From the NCBI GenBank assembly GCA_014529385.2, contig CM043943.1:157996247-158060246 (forward strand): DNA of 64,000 nt, given 5' to 3'. The number at the start of each line of letters is the position of its first letter. The first letter of the stretch is position 1. A model generated the notes under the pieces. The model did not search any database, was not told the DNA's origin, and saw only the letters and a program-made list of their open reading frames with translations. Positions 32,560 through 44,676 of this stretch are shown one piece after another. Position numbers and translations under genes: made by a program. The DNA comes from Adiantum capillus-veneris (taxonomy: Eukaryota; Streptophyta; Polypodiopsida; Polypodiales; Pteridaceae).

Positions 32560-33892
32560 TAAAGGTTTTCTAAACCCATCCCATGCCTCTTTTCCATCCA
32601 ATGCATGAATAGGCACCCTTGCCTCCTCTCCTAAACTAACCAACTAGCCCCTACCTTTGAAGCATTGGTTGATATAGTTTTGCAGCCTCAGAAATGCTAC
32701 CATGATGGAATTACATGGCCCATCTTCATGCAGGCTTATGATTGATGGGTAATCCTCCCCACTAGCATAATTCTCAACATTGGTTCAACACTTTCTATAT
32801 TAGTTATGAACCCCTAGTATTCACCAAGAATTTACCGTATTCATGTGACACACTTGTATATGCATCAAACCCCTCAGTAAGAATCAAATCTTCAAAGAAA
32901 TTGCTACATGGAAAATAATTTGCAAGATCAAAGATTTCATATATTAAAGCCATAGCGCTTGTTGTTACAAAACCATGTCCATTGTAGACCACCTCAAACA
33001 TGATTTTATGAGATTACAAAGGAAAAGCTATGTTGATAGCTTTGGGCATTATGGATACATGATCGGCATGTATAGAGTACAGATCTAAATTTTTCAAATG
33101 TTGCCTCAAATACACTCAGGTTTGAAACCAATGCCCTTGTGTAAAGTAACATCACCATTGCTTGACATACTTGACCTTCCTATGATTGGGATCCATCTCT
33201 GTCTCATGGCTATGGAGTTTCCACCTGTGGTGCAGGGGCACCCTTCTGTGTCCTTCCAACTAGAAATTTTGTGATGTGACTCCACCTTACATGAAAAAGA
33301 AATATTATGTTCCATAGCTTGCAAGAAGTTGGGTATGCTAGAGTCGTTTCCATAGCTTGTAGAAGTTGGGTATTAGTGTTGTGGGATGCAATAGAGGCAA
33401 AGGTGGATGTGAAGACCACTACATTAGCTTGTAATCAAGGTGGGCTTGGTTGATAGGGTAAGTTGAGTGGGAGGGAAGGGGTAGGGTCAGGGGAGGGGAC
33501 GTTGACATTGAAATGGAAGATTGAGGAGGTAGTTGCTGTAGATCTTGGTATTTTTGAGGGAGGACAGTGAACAAAGGAAGAGGGTACAGGGATAGAAAGA
33601 AGAGAGGAGAGGAATGTGACAGTGAGAGGAAGGGTTTAACAGGTAGATGAAGAGGCAGATCCAGGAGTGTGTGAGAATGAGAGGGAGAGTTTAGCAGGTA
33701 GATGGAGAGGGAGATGCAAAATTCTGTAAGAGTGAAAAGGAGGATTTAGCATTTAGATGAAGAGGGAGATGCAGCAAGTCCTAGCTATGGTGGGCATGGC
33801 TACTTTGAGGAAGGAGAGTGAGAGAGAAAAAGAGGAGACATGGAGAGAGAGAAAGGGATTTTGGAGGCAAAAAATGATGTTTTGATATTAGA
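32431..33892. other. T1 interior without a supported gene
   Basis: Contains (GA)n at 32519-32556 and a G/A-rich stretch at 33440-33860. Short minus-strand frames at 32804-33001 and 33106-33419 have no recognisable motif and no counterpart in T2. I cannot call a gene. Confidence 0.4.
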
Positions 33893-34254
33893 ATAGGCTT
33901 GGGGTCACTTTTGGGGGGGAAATGACTACTTTTGAAAATTTCAATAAATTTCAAATTTTTAGGGTTTATTTTTGGCCGAGCCTTTAGAAAAAAATGAAAG
34001 GTGGGGTTCTCTTTTTTTACAAGGGTCCCTGTCCCTCTTTATGACACCCCCTTTTCTCTAGGAGATGCTGAAAAGCTCGAGAGAGAAGGTAGCCTCCTAG
34101 TCACTACTTACCCCACCTTTTCTAGGCTTGAAGACTAGAAAATGACCTACCAAAATAGCCCCCATCATTTCCTTTGTCTCCCTTAATCACAACATACTTC
34201 CTTAAAATTAGGGATTCTTACAAGGCCCATGGAGAGTCCATATTTTTCCTAATG
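33893..34254 (-). repeat. Right terminal inverted repeat of T1
   Basis: Reverse complement of the left repeat over about 360 bp, ending CCATATTTTTCCTAATG. The terminal 70 bp also match the right end of T2 at 57680-57751 (TTAAAATTAG, ATTCTTACAAGGCCC). Confidence 0.8.
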
Positions 34255-34845
34255 GTAGGAAGATCTTCGTTGCAGATGAGTATAGCCGAGACCTACAAGA
34301 ATCTTTCCAAAAGATTAAGAAAGCTATCTCTACTCACAGCAAAGGGAAAAGGTTGCTGCTGACAAGCACAGAAGAGCCCAAGCCTTTAAATAAAATGATT
34401 GGGTCTTACTCAAAATTCCCAAGGCTCGATTAAGGCACACGACGGGCAAGAATCCTGGACACCAAAAGTACTCTGCTAAGTTAGCAAAAAGGTATTATGG
34501 TCCATTCCAGATTCTTAGGCCAATCAATGAGATGGTTTATCAACTCAAGTTGCCACCATTGGCTCATACACAATGCTTTCCATGTGAGCCTACTAAAGCC
34601 TTACAAAGGAGAGCCACCTCAAGGACCAACTATTGAAGACCCATCGGAGATCGAGGACCAAGAAGAGGTGCTGCAGCCCGAGTCCATTCTCCGACATGAA
34701 GACAAGGTACTGAGAGGCGGTAAGACTATCCGATGATATCTTATTAAGTTTAAGAATTATCCTTTTGAAGATGATAGATGGATGCAAGGCATACAATTAA
34801 TGGATAACCTAAACCTTGTTAATGCTTACAATGCTTCCCAAGAGT
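34255..34845 (+). pseudogene. Ty3/gypsy integrase C-terminus and chromodomain-like end
   Basis: Continuation of the integrase cut at 28987: R-K-I-F-V-A-D-E-Y-S-R-D-L, then (several frame breaks) H-W-L-I-H-N-A-F-H-V-S-L-L-K-P-Y, then P-E-S-I-L-R-H-E-D-K-V-L-R, then Y-L-I-K-F-K-N-Y-P-F-E-D and W-M-Q-G. The last part fits a chromodomain-like module (Y-L-x-K-F/W and a later W), which directs some gypsy integrations to chromatin marks. The order matches the better preserved element at 42400-43140. Confidence 0.8.
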
Positions 34846-35184
34846 AAGCAAATGTACAAATGTTAAAAATGAACAAAGTTTTTGTCTTGTAAGACTCTCT
34901 TTTTATTTATTGTGCACAAAAATGAAATAGTATGCATGCTTAGATCAAGTTTGCGGAGACGACGTCTCCCAAACACCAAGTAGAGCTTGTCACTCTACTA
35001 TGGAAGATTGATAGGGCTAATGTGTAGACATGCTTGCGGTAGCATAGGCTCTCAAGCACCAAATGGACTAGTCATCCATTCTGGAACGATGTCGTAGGGT
35101 AACATAGGGATCCTCTACCCGCTAGGAAAAAGGACTAATGAATATGCTTTATTTTCTCTACCCCATAGTCGAGGACGACTATGA

Positions 35185-35201
35185 TTTCAAGAGAGAGGTT
35201 A
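35185..35201 (+). other. Polypurine tract
   Basis: TTCAAGAGAGAGGTTA, directly before TGTCATAAAA. The same tract precedes the LTR at 43501. Confidence 0.8.
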
Positions 35202-36425
35202 TGTCATAAAAACTAATATCTAATTCTCCTAAATTATTTTCTCATGTTAAATTGATCATTTAATATGGGGAAGTGCCATGGGAGAAAAAGCTAGAATATT
35301 GGTTAAGCTGGCAGACCGGCCACATTAGAGATCCAAAGGAGGGAAAATAGGGATCCAAAGGGAGGGCCATTTGCAAAATAGCAATGTGCAACAATGGGCT
35401 TAAAAAGACCCTAAGGTTCAGCCCATTAAGACTTCCAAAAGGCTAAGGTTCCAAAATTCAAAGGTTGTGTCCAGAGGTCAAACATTAGGGAAATTGGATG
35501 CTTTGTGTGTGTCCCAAAAGTCTTCATGCATCCCTACATAGGAGGGGGCGAGCCCTAGTTGTAGGAGATGAGAGAGAAACTCACACACACACGCAGCTCC
35601 CTTTACACAAAGGGAAAGAGGGACACATGTCAGCTCCCTAGCCCAGATGCCCACAAGGTGTACTCAAATCCTATTGGATGACCTTGGAGGTAATCCAATG
35701 AGAATTAGGCTAGAGTAAATGTAGTTTAATCAATTTAAAAACACTCAATAAAAGAACCAATAAGAATTAAGCTCTTTAGAAGACTATTGGACAGTCTCCC
35801 AAGGGGTCCAATGAGCATTCAGTAGCATTATAGCTTGCCTGATTCCTATTGGCCAGGAGACAAAGGGGTCCAATGAGAGTTAAGTTGCATTTATTATTTA
35901 CCTAAAGCTCTCACAAGTAAGGAAAGGGGAACACATGTTAGAAGGCTATCACTTATGCTCATGAAATCCTATTGGCTAGGCCTAGGGAGGTCCAATGGGG
36001 TGTCTACATGAGCAAATAGCAAGAGGGGTCGGCCAAGAGAGAGAGGGGGCTGATTTTTCAAAGGCATTATGCACTTACACACTCACACAATCTATGTGTG
36101 AAGCAAGAAGACTCTCTATCTCCTTCTCAAGCACTAATAGAAAGCTTACCACCTACTCCAAGCTTGTGAGAAGGGAGGCCTACACCAACAACTCTTGGCT
36201 TTGTGATGCAAATCCAACCAAGAGCCAAGCTTCAATGCATGCTCATCTCCTCTACCATGCTAATTGATAAGCTAAGCTATGCTAATATGAGTGATTATGT
36301 GAGGAGATGTACATCTTTCTCGTAAGAATACTCCTTCTTCCTCTGAATCTACTCTCATACTGCGCTAGCTCTCACCATCTTCAAAGGTGTGTGAGGTCTT
36401 GGGTCTAAGACCATGAGGGAATTGA
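35202..36425 (+). repeat. 3' LTR of the older gypsy element, truncated by a nested insertion
   Basis: Starts TGTCATAAAAACTAATATCT and aligns with the other LTRs of this family. At 36425 it stops in the middle of the LTR, because the next element's LTR starts at 36426 (TGTCATAAAATATAATATC). Confidence 0.85.
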
Positions 36426-38332
36426 TGTCATAAAATATAATATCTAACTTTACCAAATGATTTTCTCATATTAAATTGATCATTTAATGTAGGAGAATAA
36501 ACGGGAACAAGAGTTAGAATAGATACATGTGCTTCTAGACCTATCTCAACACGGGACCAAAAGGAGAGATGGTTACATCTCCATAGGGGTCCAAAAGGAG
36601 ATGGTATATCAAAGAGAAATGTGCAATAAGCGCTTCTAGACTTACCTCAGTAGGGGACCAAGAGACCTCAGCAAGGGACCAAGAGGAGAGATGTTTACAT
36701 CTCAATAGGGGTCCAAAAGGAGGTAGTCTATCAAAGAGCAATGTGCATCTAATGGAGCTTAAAAGACCTTAGGGTTAGCTTCATTAAAGACCTCCAATGG
36801 TTAGTGTTAAAAGTCCTTTGAAGCTTGAGGTGGGAACCCAACCTAAAGTTACCTTTGACCTTAGGCAAGCTAGGGTTGAGCTTGAGGTAGGAACACGACC
36901 TAAACTTGCCTTTGACCTTAGGCAAGCTAGGGCTGACCTTGAGTTGGGAACTCCACCTAAGGTGCTTGTCATTCTTGATGACTAAGGTACTTGAGTTACT
37001 TGTCATACTTAATGAGGAAGGTGCTTCAGAAGCTTCCTATGCATGGGGGGTAAGGTGGTTGAATCAAAAGAGACCCTACAAACTTAATGAGGGAGTTTCT
37101 TCAGAAGCTTCCTATGCTTGGGGGGTAAGGTGTTTGAGAAGCTTCCTATGCATGGGGGGTAAGGTGCTTGAGAAGATTCCTATGCATGGGGAGGTAAGGT
37201 GCTTGAGTCAAAAAGAGACCCTACAAACTTAATGAGGAAGTTGCTTGAGAAGCTTCCTATGCATGAAAGTCCCAAAGTTAGGGGAATCTTTGACTTAACT
37301 TTCCACTCACCCAAAGGGCGCCCCTTTTTCAAAGGGCACATGGGACACATGCCAGACTCTCCCTATGCTTAACCACATGGTGTGCTTGAATGCTATTGGT
37401 TGGGCTAAAGAGGGGTCCAATGAGCTTCAACTCCATCCAACAAATATCTAGATATTTTCAAGCTCTCTCTCTCTAAGGGGTAAGGAGGACACTTGTCTAA
37501 AGACTACCCATGTACTTGAATGCATGCTCCATGTGATTGGCTAGGGGGAGAGGGGTCCAATGAGCTTGAAACATGTGTAAAAAGCTACAACTCACCCCAA
37601 GCAAGCAAGGGGGGTGCTGGGGGGATATACACCACACACACACACACACTCATTTTGTGGATTCATTCTCACTTGGTGAAAGTTGAGGAACTCCACCTCC
37701 TTCTCCAAGGCTTGTGAGAAGTGAGAGCCTGCACCAACACTCTTGGTTATGGAATGCAAATCCAACCAAGAGCCATGCTTCAATGCTTAAGCTTACCATC
37801 TTCATTACTATGCTATTATGTATGCTAGCAAGAAGAGTGATGATAAATGAGGAACTATTTCTTTCTCCTATGAAATGTTTCTTCTTCCTCTTTCCTATCC
37901 TCATTCCTCGCTAGCTCTCTCCACCTTCAAAGGTGTTTGAGGCCTTGGGACTGAGGCTTGGGATAGTTAATGATTTCTAAAAAATTATGTTATGCTTGTG
38001 ATGCATGAAGCTTTCCATCTTCATTGCATCACCTAGGTCACAAGGAACGCAAAGATTGTATTGTACCAAGTCTCTTTTGATGGGAGAAACTATAATACAA
38101 ATGCTTATTGGAGGGGGGACCGTCTCCGTATGAATTGTTCCTCAATTGTTATGTTCTCTAAACTCTCTCTCTCTTGCAAAAGTATTGTTCATGCCAAGTT
38201 AACTAAGTACCATGTTTATGTTTCTACCATCAATCAAGTTCACCCGCTATGCTCACAAAGTAATTTTAAAAAGTGCTTCACCTAATTTCCTAATTCCGCT
38301 ACCCTCAAAGTTCATAGGCCATTTCCATTACA
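36426..38332 (+). repeat. 5' LTR, 1.9 kb
   Basis: TGTCATAAAA to CCATTACA, followed by the primer site. Internal tandem units (CCTTTGACCTTAGGCAAGCT and GAAGCTTCCTATGC blocks, 36800-37260) also occur in the 3' LTR in different number. Confidence 0.88.
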
Positions 38333-38333
38333 T

Positions 38334-38345
38334 TGGTATCAGAGC
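38334..38345 (+). other. Primer binding site, initiator tRNA-Met
   Basis: TGGTATCAGAGC, perfect, one base after the LTR. Confidence 0.95.
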
Positions 38346-38737
38346 ATTTGGTTTCTCTTTTCTTTCTTAAGAAGAGAGGTCCTTAAGTAGCCTATTAATG
38401 GTTGATTTTGTTAATTATATTAAGGTAAGTGGGATTGGGATCTATTATCGGTTTTGTTGAGCCCACTATGTGGGATATGGTGCACACCTCGAGAGATTTG
38501 GTCTTAACAATGGAGTCTTTTTAGACTTGCCTACGGATTTACCATTATTGAGCCATAAGAAGTCCGAAAGGAGCTATCCCTTGGCAACTTCGCTATGTTC
38601 CTCTACTCTCTATAATTAACCAATTCGAGCCGTGGGTGTAGATACTTAAGTGCCTATTTTCAAAGGCTAAGAGAAGTAGCAACTAAGGTTTTGAATTGCC
38701 AAATCATACACTAAGTAAACACATAAGTTCAGTTAAC

Positions 38738-40100
38738 ATGGCTGACAATAACCAAGAGAGTAGAATGAACATTGATAACTTTGATTTTGCACATGAAGGT
38801 GCTAATGATGATGCCCTTATGTTTGTTAATTATCTTGTCACTAGGTTGCAACAAGCTATGGGCAACCCTGCTTAGCAAGCTGAAGTTACTCAACAACTTC
38901 ATGATTATGGGATTTCCTTTCCCCTCCAAGAGGAGAGAGAGCTTAGGAGGCCTCTTGATGAGACCCCCAAAAGAAGACTCTCTCCCATACGAGAGGAGGA
39001 ATCCAAAGATTAAGAAAGTAATGAATCCCTAAATTCCTCCGAAGACGTAGCTCCACAAAGAAGGCGGACTAAACGATTGCCAACTCCTCCCAAGAGGAAA
39101 TGGTTAACCCATATTCCTCCTTCTCGTCTCTCCAAAAGGGAAGAGAGGAATTAAAGGAAGAAAAGGGCAAGAAAGAGGTCACCCTCTTCTCCTTCTTCTT
39201 CACCTTCCTCCTCTTCCGACGAAAGAAATAGTTATTCTCCTAGAGAATACAAGGGGGGAGGACATCACAAATCTTACCCTACATGGCGAAGTTCACAAAA
39301 GCTAAAGAAGTTCAAAGAGGGAGGAAAGAGTATCTCTTTTCTCACCTACGATGGCACCTTTGGTGCTACTGACAAAGTATTGGCCTTCATCCAACAATTT
39401 GATGCAGCCTTTGGAGACGAGGGCTTCCCCAGTCCTCCAAGCTACGCCATGTAGCTATGCACTTCCAAAAATTGGCTCGTCAATGGTGGGCTAGCCTTCG
39501 TGGCAACGGTAAAGCTCCAAAGACATGGAAAATTCTACGATTTTCCGTCATGAAGCAATTCCTTGCAAGCGATACAAAAGAACAAAGTGCTCACCAAATG
39601 ACAGAGTTTGAGGCTTCTCTCTCATGAGTCTATCCACAAATATGTGGACAAGTTTTGGGATTTATATCTCAAGGCTATTGTCTTTCAAAAGATAGACTTC
39701 GCCGAGCAAAAGCAACAACTATGTGCGGGACTACCTGAAAGAAATGACTGAGTATGTCAAATCCCAATGGCCTAGTTCTATCACCAAAGTAATCCATCAC
39801 ACCATGGTTGCTTCATGCATCAATTTCCAACAAGGGGCTAGACAAAATGTCAAGCCCATGGAAAATAAAGATAAAAGTAATGCAAAGGGGAAAACCAATG
39901 CCCAAAATTCTTACCAAGGCTATTCCAACAACAACAACAACAATCCGTCCAAGGAGAAGGGAGTTTAAAAAGGTAAATATAAACTCTCTCCTAAAGAGCT
40001 AGAAGCTTTTTGTAAGGACCACAAGTGTTTTAGGTGTGGGGAGCAAGGCCATGGTTATCGTCCTTGCCCCAAGAGAATTGCCTGCAATGAGACTCCTAGA
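38738..40100 (+). pseudogene. Ty3/gypsy gag with zinc knuckle
   Basis: ATG at 38738 begins M-A-D-N-N-Q-E-S-R-M-N-I-D-N-F-D-F-A. A basic, Ser-rich segment (S-P-S-S-P-S-S-S-P) precedes the capsid-like core: F-L-T-Y-D-G-T-F-G-A-T-D, A-M-H-F-Q-K-L-A-R-Q-W-W-A-S-L-R-G and V-M-K-Q-F-L-A-S. The zinc knuckle C-F-R-C-G-E-Q-G-H-G-Y-R-P-C lies near 40030. At least five stops or frameshifts break it. About 400 bp of leader separates it from the primer site. Confidence 0.88.
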
Positions 40101-40135
40101 GCCTCTATGTTTGAAGCTCCAAAAGAGGATGCTCA

Positions 40136-40642
40136 TTGCCAAGGATTTCTCCTTTCCTATGCTTGGGAAAGATGCAAGAGCATGATGTCTTTGTTTTGTT
40201 TGACCCTTACCTTGGTTCAACTCACAACTTCATATCCACGGAGTTGACCACCAAGCTAGGCATACCAGCCCATGAGTTGGGAGATGTACTGAAATCCAAT
40301 GGAGCTATCAAGGACCAAGACGTCTCAGTTACTTCTATAATTGGAAAATTAAGGCTTCATGTCCAAAGCTATGTGGACAAAAAGGATTTCTTCATCTCCC
40401 CTCTCAAACATAAGAATGTTATCGTTGGGCACCATGGTTTAACCGCATGGCTTCCAACAAGAATTTCCTTGAAAGGAGAATCTACTCCACCTACAGGGAA
40501 AAGAGCATGTACATATATGCTAATGAGTCGGGGAACACCATATCCTTGCAATAAAGGGAATCAAGAGGAATTAGAGTTGTCTAATTTCCTAAATGGATCC
40601 CAAGATGTTTTCATTGATGACATCCTAGTGAGATACCTCTAA
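40136..40642 (+). pseudogene. Ty3/gypsy protease region
   Basis: Reads F-V-L-F-D-P-Y-L-G-S-T-H-N-F-I-S: the D-x-G-S-T-H-N-F-I catalytic loop of gypsy proteases with two extra residues (Y-L) between the aspartate and glycine, which would disturb the active site. It continues to the protease/reverse transcriptase linker, which ends D-V-F-I-D-D-I-L at about 40630. Confidence 0.8.
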
Positions 40643-40643
40643 A

Positions 40644-41760
40644 ATGAGGGATGATGACCATGCAATTGAGCTCCTATTAGGAAACTCATTGCCTAACAAG
40701 CCTCCTTATCGAGTTTCACAAGCTCAACAAGAGGAGATCATGAGGCAAGTGCATGAATTGGTGGAAAAAGGGATGGTGAGGTGTAGCTCCTCTCCATTTT
40801 GTTCACCATTGCTTCTAGCACAAAAGAAAGATGACACATATCCCATGTGTGTTGATTATAGTGTACTAAATAAGATTACTACCAAAAATAGATTTCCTGT
40901 GCCGCGGGTAGAAGATCTATTTGATAATTACAAGTTTTGGCCTAACAAATGCTCCAGATGCATTCAAACTCATGATGGACAAAAATCTTCAGGCCATTCA
41001 AATTCTCTTGAGGAGTACAAGCGACACCTCCAGGTAATCTTTCAAGTTGTGAGAGAGAATAAGCTTTTCATTGATCAAAAGAAAAGTGAACTTTTTGTAC
41101 AAGGGATTCAATATTTAGGTCACATTATCTCTAAAGATGGCACCCGTATAGATCCAACAAAGTTAGAGATTATAAAAGGATGGCCTAATCCAAGGAATCT
41201 ACAGGAGGTACGAAGTTTCATAGGTTTGTGTGCATACCATAGATGCTTCATTAAAAAAATTCTCGCTAATGGAAAGCCCATTACATGACTTAACAAAAAA
41301 AAATGTTAAGTATTCATGGACTGCAAAAGTGCAAGAAGCTTTGGAAGAAGCTTAAGGAGAATCTTATCTCTCAACACTACTAGATCTCTCAAATCCATTT
41401 GAGGTCCAATGTAATTCTTGTGTTAATTGCCTTCGAGCTATTTTGCTTCAAGAAGGGCATGCTATAGCATATGAGAGTCAAAGACTGAACTTCGATAAGT
41501 GAGTATTGGGCAAATATGAAAAAGGGCTACTAGCTATCCTATATGCTCTAAACACATGGAAACACTATCTCTTAGGGACTCCATTCATCCTACGAATGGA
41601 TCACAAAGCCTCAAGAACTTCATGACGCAAACCAAGCTCTCTGACAAACAAATGAGGTGGGAAATTTTTTTTTTGCAATTTTAAATTTCATATTGCTCAC
41701 ATTTTTGGCAAGCACAATCAAGTGGTCGATGCACTTCACAATGACCAAGGATAAATGTGG
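40644..41760 (+). pseudogene. Ty3/gypsy reverse transcriptase and RNase H, internally deleted
   Basis: N-P-P/K-P-P-Y-R-V-S, then L-V-E-K-G-M-V-R, Q-K-K-D-D-T-Y-P-M-C-V-D-Y and F-P-V-P-R-V-E-D-L-F-D. The sequence then jumps to F-G-L-T-N-A-P-D-A-F in another frame and on to E-E-Y-K-R-H-L-Q-V-I. The palm segment between and the Y/F-x-D-D box are missing. R-S-F-I-G-L-C-A-Y-H-R follows, and the RNase H region has L-L-Q-E-G-H-A-I-A-Y-E-S. A catalytically dead copy. Confidence 0.85.
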
Positions 41761-43142
41761 TATCTATAGCAACTCACAGTGATCTATCTTTTATGATAGA
41801 TGAGTGTGCTACTGATGGAGACTTTAAGTACGTAACTACAGCCTTTGCAATAGGGAAGAAAAAAGCACCATTCACCTTAAAGGATGGTTATCTTCCAAAT
41901 GGCAATAGGCTATGTGTTAATCACCTATACAATAAGAAAGTCATGTATGAATCCCATCTCCTCCTTACTTGGGGCAAAGAGGGATTCCATAGTCTACTCT
42001 TCGAGGAGTAGAAATTTATTATTCTGGTCTACCATGAAAAGTAAACATACAAGAGTATGTTTCAAAATGCGTGGTATACCAAAAGTTGAAAATTGATCGA
42101 GGGAAACAACTTGGATTGTTTCAATTGACAGGCTTAAGAAGAAAACACACTCTATGCCTATCAAAAAGACTATTAAGGCACATCAAATGGCAACCCTCTT
42201 CAGATCTCAAATTTTCAAGCATCATGGATTTTCAACATCCATAGTGCCGGACAAAGATCCTAGAATGACCAATAATTTCTAGAAGGGTCTCTTTGAGAAT
42301 CTAGGAAGTAGATTAAATTTCTCTTTCGGCCTATCATCCACAAACGGATTACCAAAGTGAAATAACTAACCTAACGATTCTTGATCTACTAAAAGCCTAT
42401 GTCATGGAAGTAGATCAACGTTCTCAACAAGAGAAAAACCTACCTCTTATAGAGTATGCGTACAATGACATTGTACATACTTCTACGGGGAAAGCACCTT
42501 TTGAAGTTAAAGAGGGAAGATCCAAAAGTACCTTGCTACTTAAAGTACATGGGAAGATCTTCGCTAATACTAATGAATATAGCCGAGACTCACAAGAATC
42601 TTTTCCAAAGATTGAAGAGGTTATATCCATCTCAAAGCAAAGGCAAAAAGGTTTGATGCTAATAAGCACAAAAGAGCCTTAGCCTTTAAGTAAAATGATT
42701 GGGTCTTGCTAAAGTTTCTCAAGGCGCGTCTAAGGCATACTACGAGCAAGAATCCTATGGGCCACCAAGAGTATTATGCTAAACTAACAAAAAGATACTA
42801 TGTTCCTTTTTAAATTCTTAAGCCAATCAATGAGATTGCTTATCACTTAAAGTTGCACCAACCATTGGCTCATGCACCATGTTTTCCATGAGAGCCTATG
42901 TAAGCCTTACAAAGAAGCACCATCAAAAGAAGCAATAGTTGCAGACCCTCCAAAAATCGAAGATCAAGTACTTCAATCTGAGTGCATCCTATGACATGAA
43001 GACAAGGTATTAGGAAATGGTAAGATTATCTGACAGTATCTTATTAAGTTTAAGAATTATTGTTTTAAAGATGCTAGATGGATGCAAAGAACCTAGTTAA
43101 GGATAATATGAACCTTGTCAATGCTTACAATGATGCCTTAAA
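41761..43142 (+). pseudogene. Ty3/gypsy integrase and chromodomain-like end
   Basis: K-D-G-Y-L-P-N-G-N-R-L-C-V and K-V-M-Y-E-S-H mark the start, I-K-A-H-Q-M-A-T-L-F the core, I-V-P-D-K-D-P-R-M-T-N the second aspartate. After frame changes come V-D-Q-R-S-Q-Q-E-K and, near 43040, Y-L-I-K-F-K-N-Y with W-M-Q, the chromodomain-like end. The zinc finger and first aspartate region between 42010 and 42140 appears lost. Confidence 0.8.
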
Positions 43143-43500
43143 GTAAGCGTATGACAAGGCATTTTAAATTAACAATATTTTTGTCTTATAAGACTAGTTC
43201 TCTTTTTATTGTGCACAAATTTAAAAGTATGCATGCTTAGACTCATGTTTGTGGTGATGATGTCTCCGAAACACCAAGTAGAACTTGTCACTCTACTTTG
43301 GAAGCATGATATGGACTAAAGAGCAGACATGCTTGCGGCAGCTGCGTCTCTTAAGCACCAAATGGACTAGTCATCCATCTTGGAATGATGTCGTAGGTTA
43401 AAAAGGGATCCTCTATCCGCTAAGAAACATGGACTAATGACTAGGCTTTATCTTCTCTACCTCATAGTCAAGGACGACTATGATTTCAAGAGAGAGGTAA
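43143..43500 (+). other. 3' untranslated region and polypurine tract
   Basis: Non-coding sequence matching 34846-35201 and ending TTCAAGAGAGAGGTAA before the LTR. Confidence 0.75.
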
Positions 43501-44550
43501 TGTCAGAAAATATAATATCTAACTTTACCAAATGATTTTCTCATATTAAACTGATCATTTAATGTGGGAGAATAAACGGGCCAGAACAAGAGTTAGAATA
43601 GAGACATGTGCTTCTAGACCTATCTCAACACGGGACCAAAAGGAGAGATGGTTACATCTCAATAGGGGTCCAAAAGGAGATGGTCTATCAAAGAGCAATG
43701 TGCAATAAGCGCTTCTAAACTTACCTCAGCAGGGGACCAAGAGGAGAGATGTTTACATCTCAATAGGGGTCCAAAAGGAGGTAGTCTATCAAAGAGAAAT
43801 GTGCATATAATGGAGCTTAAAAGACCTTAGGGTTAGCTTCATTAAAGACATCCAATGGTTAGTGTTAAAAGTCCTTTGACCTTAGGCAAGCTAGGGCTGA
43901 GCTTGAGGTGGGAACCCAACCTAAACTTACCTTTGACCTTAGGCAAGATAGGGCTGAGCTTGAGGTAGGAACACGACCTAAACTTGCCTTTGACCTTAGG
44001 CAAGCTAGGGCTGAGCTTGAGGTGGGAACTCCACCTAAGGTTCTTGTCATGCTTGATGACTAAGGTACTTGAGGTACTTGTCATACTTAATGAGGAAGGT
44101 GCTTCAGAAGCTTCCTATGCATGGGGGGTAAGGTGCTTGAGTCAAAAAGAGACCCTACAAACTTAAGGAGGAAGTTGCTTCGAAAGCTTCCTATGCTTGG
44201 GGGGTAAGGTGCTTGAGAAGCTTCCTATGCATGGGGGGTAAGGTGCTTGAGTCAAAAAGAGACCCTACAAACTTAATGAGGAAGTATCTTGAGAAGCTTC
44301 CTATGCATGAAAGTCCCAAAGTTAGGGGAATCTTTGACTTAACTTACCACTCACCCAAAGGGCACCCCTTTTTCAAAGAGCACATGGGACACATGTCAGA
44401 CACTCCCTATGCTTAACCACATGGTGTGCTTGAATGCTATTGGTTGGGCTAAAGAGGGGTCCAATGAGCTTCAACTCCCTCCAACAAATATCTAGATATT
44501 TTCAAGCTCTCTCTCTCTAAGGGGTAAAGAGGACACTTGTCCAAAGACTA
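43501..44550 (+). repeat. 3' LTR, truncated
   Basis: TGTCAGAAAATATAATATCT at the start. It aligns with the first 1.1 kb of the 5' LTR and is cut at ACTACCCAT by the dispersed repeat at 44551. Confidence 0.88.
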
Positions 44551-44615
44551 CCCATCATGCTTTACAGACATCTTATCTTGAGTTATTAAAGAAGAAGAAG
44601 TAGAAGGTTTGCCTC

Positions 44616-44676
<61 letters not shown>

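Larger units (their letters stand above)
28988..34254. mobile_element. DNA transposon T1, 5.3 kb, long terminal inverted repeats
   Basis: The left end reads CATTAGGAAAAATATGGACT and the right end is its reverse complement. Inverted similarity extends about 360 bp inward, for instance AACCCTAAAAATTTGAAATT on both sides. It splits a gypsy integrase frame exactly (28987 and 34255). I see no clear target duplication. Inside are a remnant of gene A shared with T2, several tandem repeats, a foldback array and no transposase, so this is probably a non-autonomous member. Confidence 0.85.
36426..44550 (+). mobile_element. Ty3/gypsy chromodomain-type element, decayed
   Basis: 5' LTR, initiator tRNA-Met primer site, gag, protease, reverse transcriptase, RNase H, integrase, chromodomain-like end, polypurine tract and truncated 3' LTR in the standard gypsy order. 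Every domain is broken by stops, and part of the reverse transcriptase is deleted. It is inserted in the LTR of an older member of its own family. Confidence 0.9.

Noticed and set aside
36800-37260. Tandem units in the gypsy LTR as a CRISPR array or a repeat protein
   Set aside because: Units are diverged, have no regular spacers and occur inside a eukaryotic LTR; the frames are not conserved between the two LTRs.
40606-40641. F-I-D-D-I-L reading as a displaced reverse transcriptase active site upstream of the reverse transcriptase
   Set aside because: It lies in the protease/reverse transcriptase linker, where gypsy polyproteins normally have D-V-F-x-D-D-I-P, so it is the linker motif with small changes. 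The true F-x-D-D box is deleted downstream.
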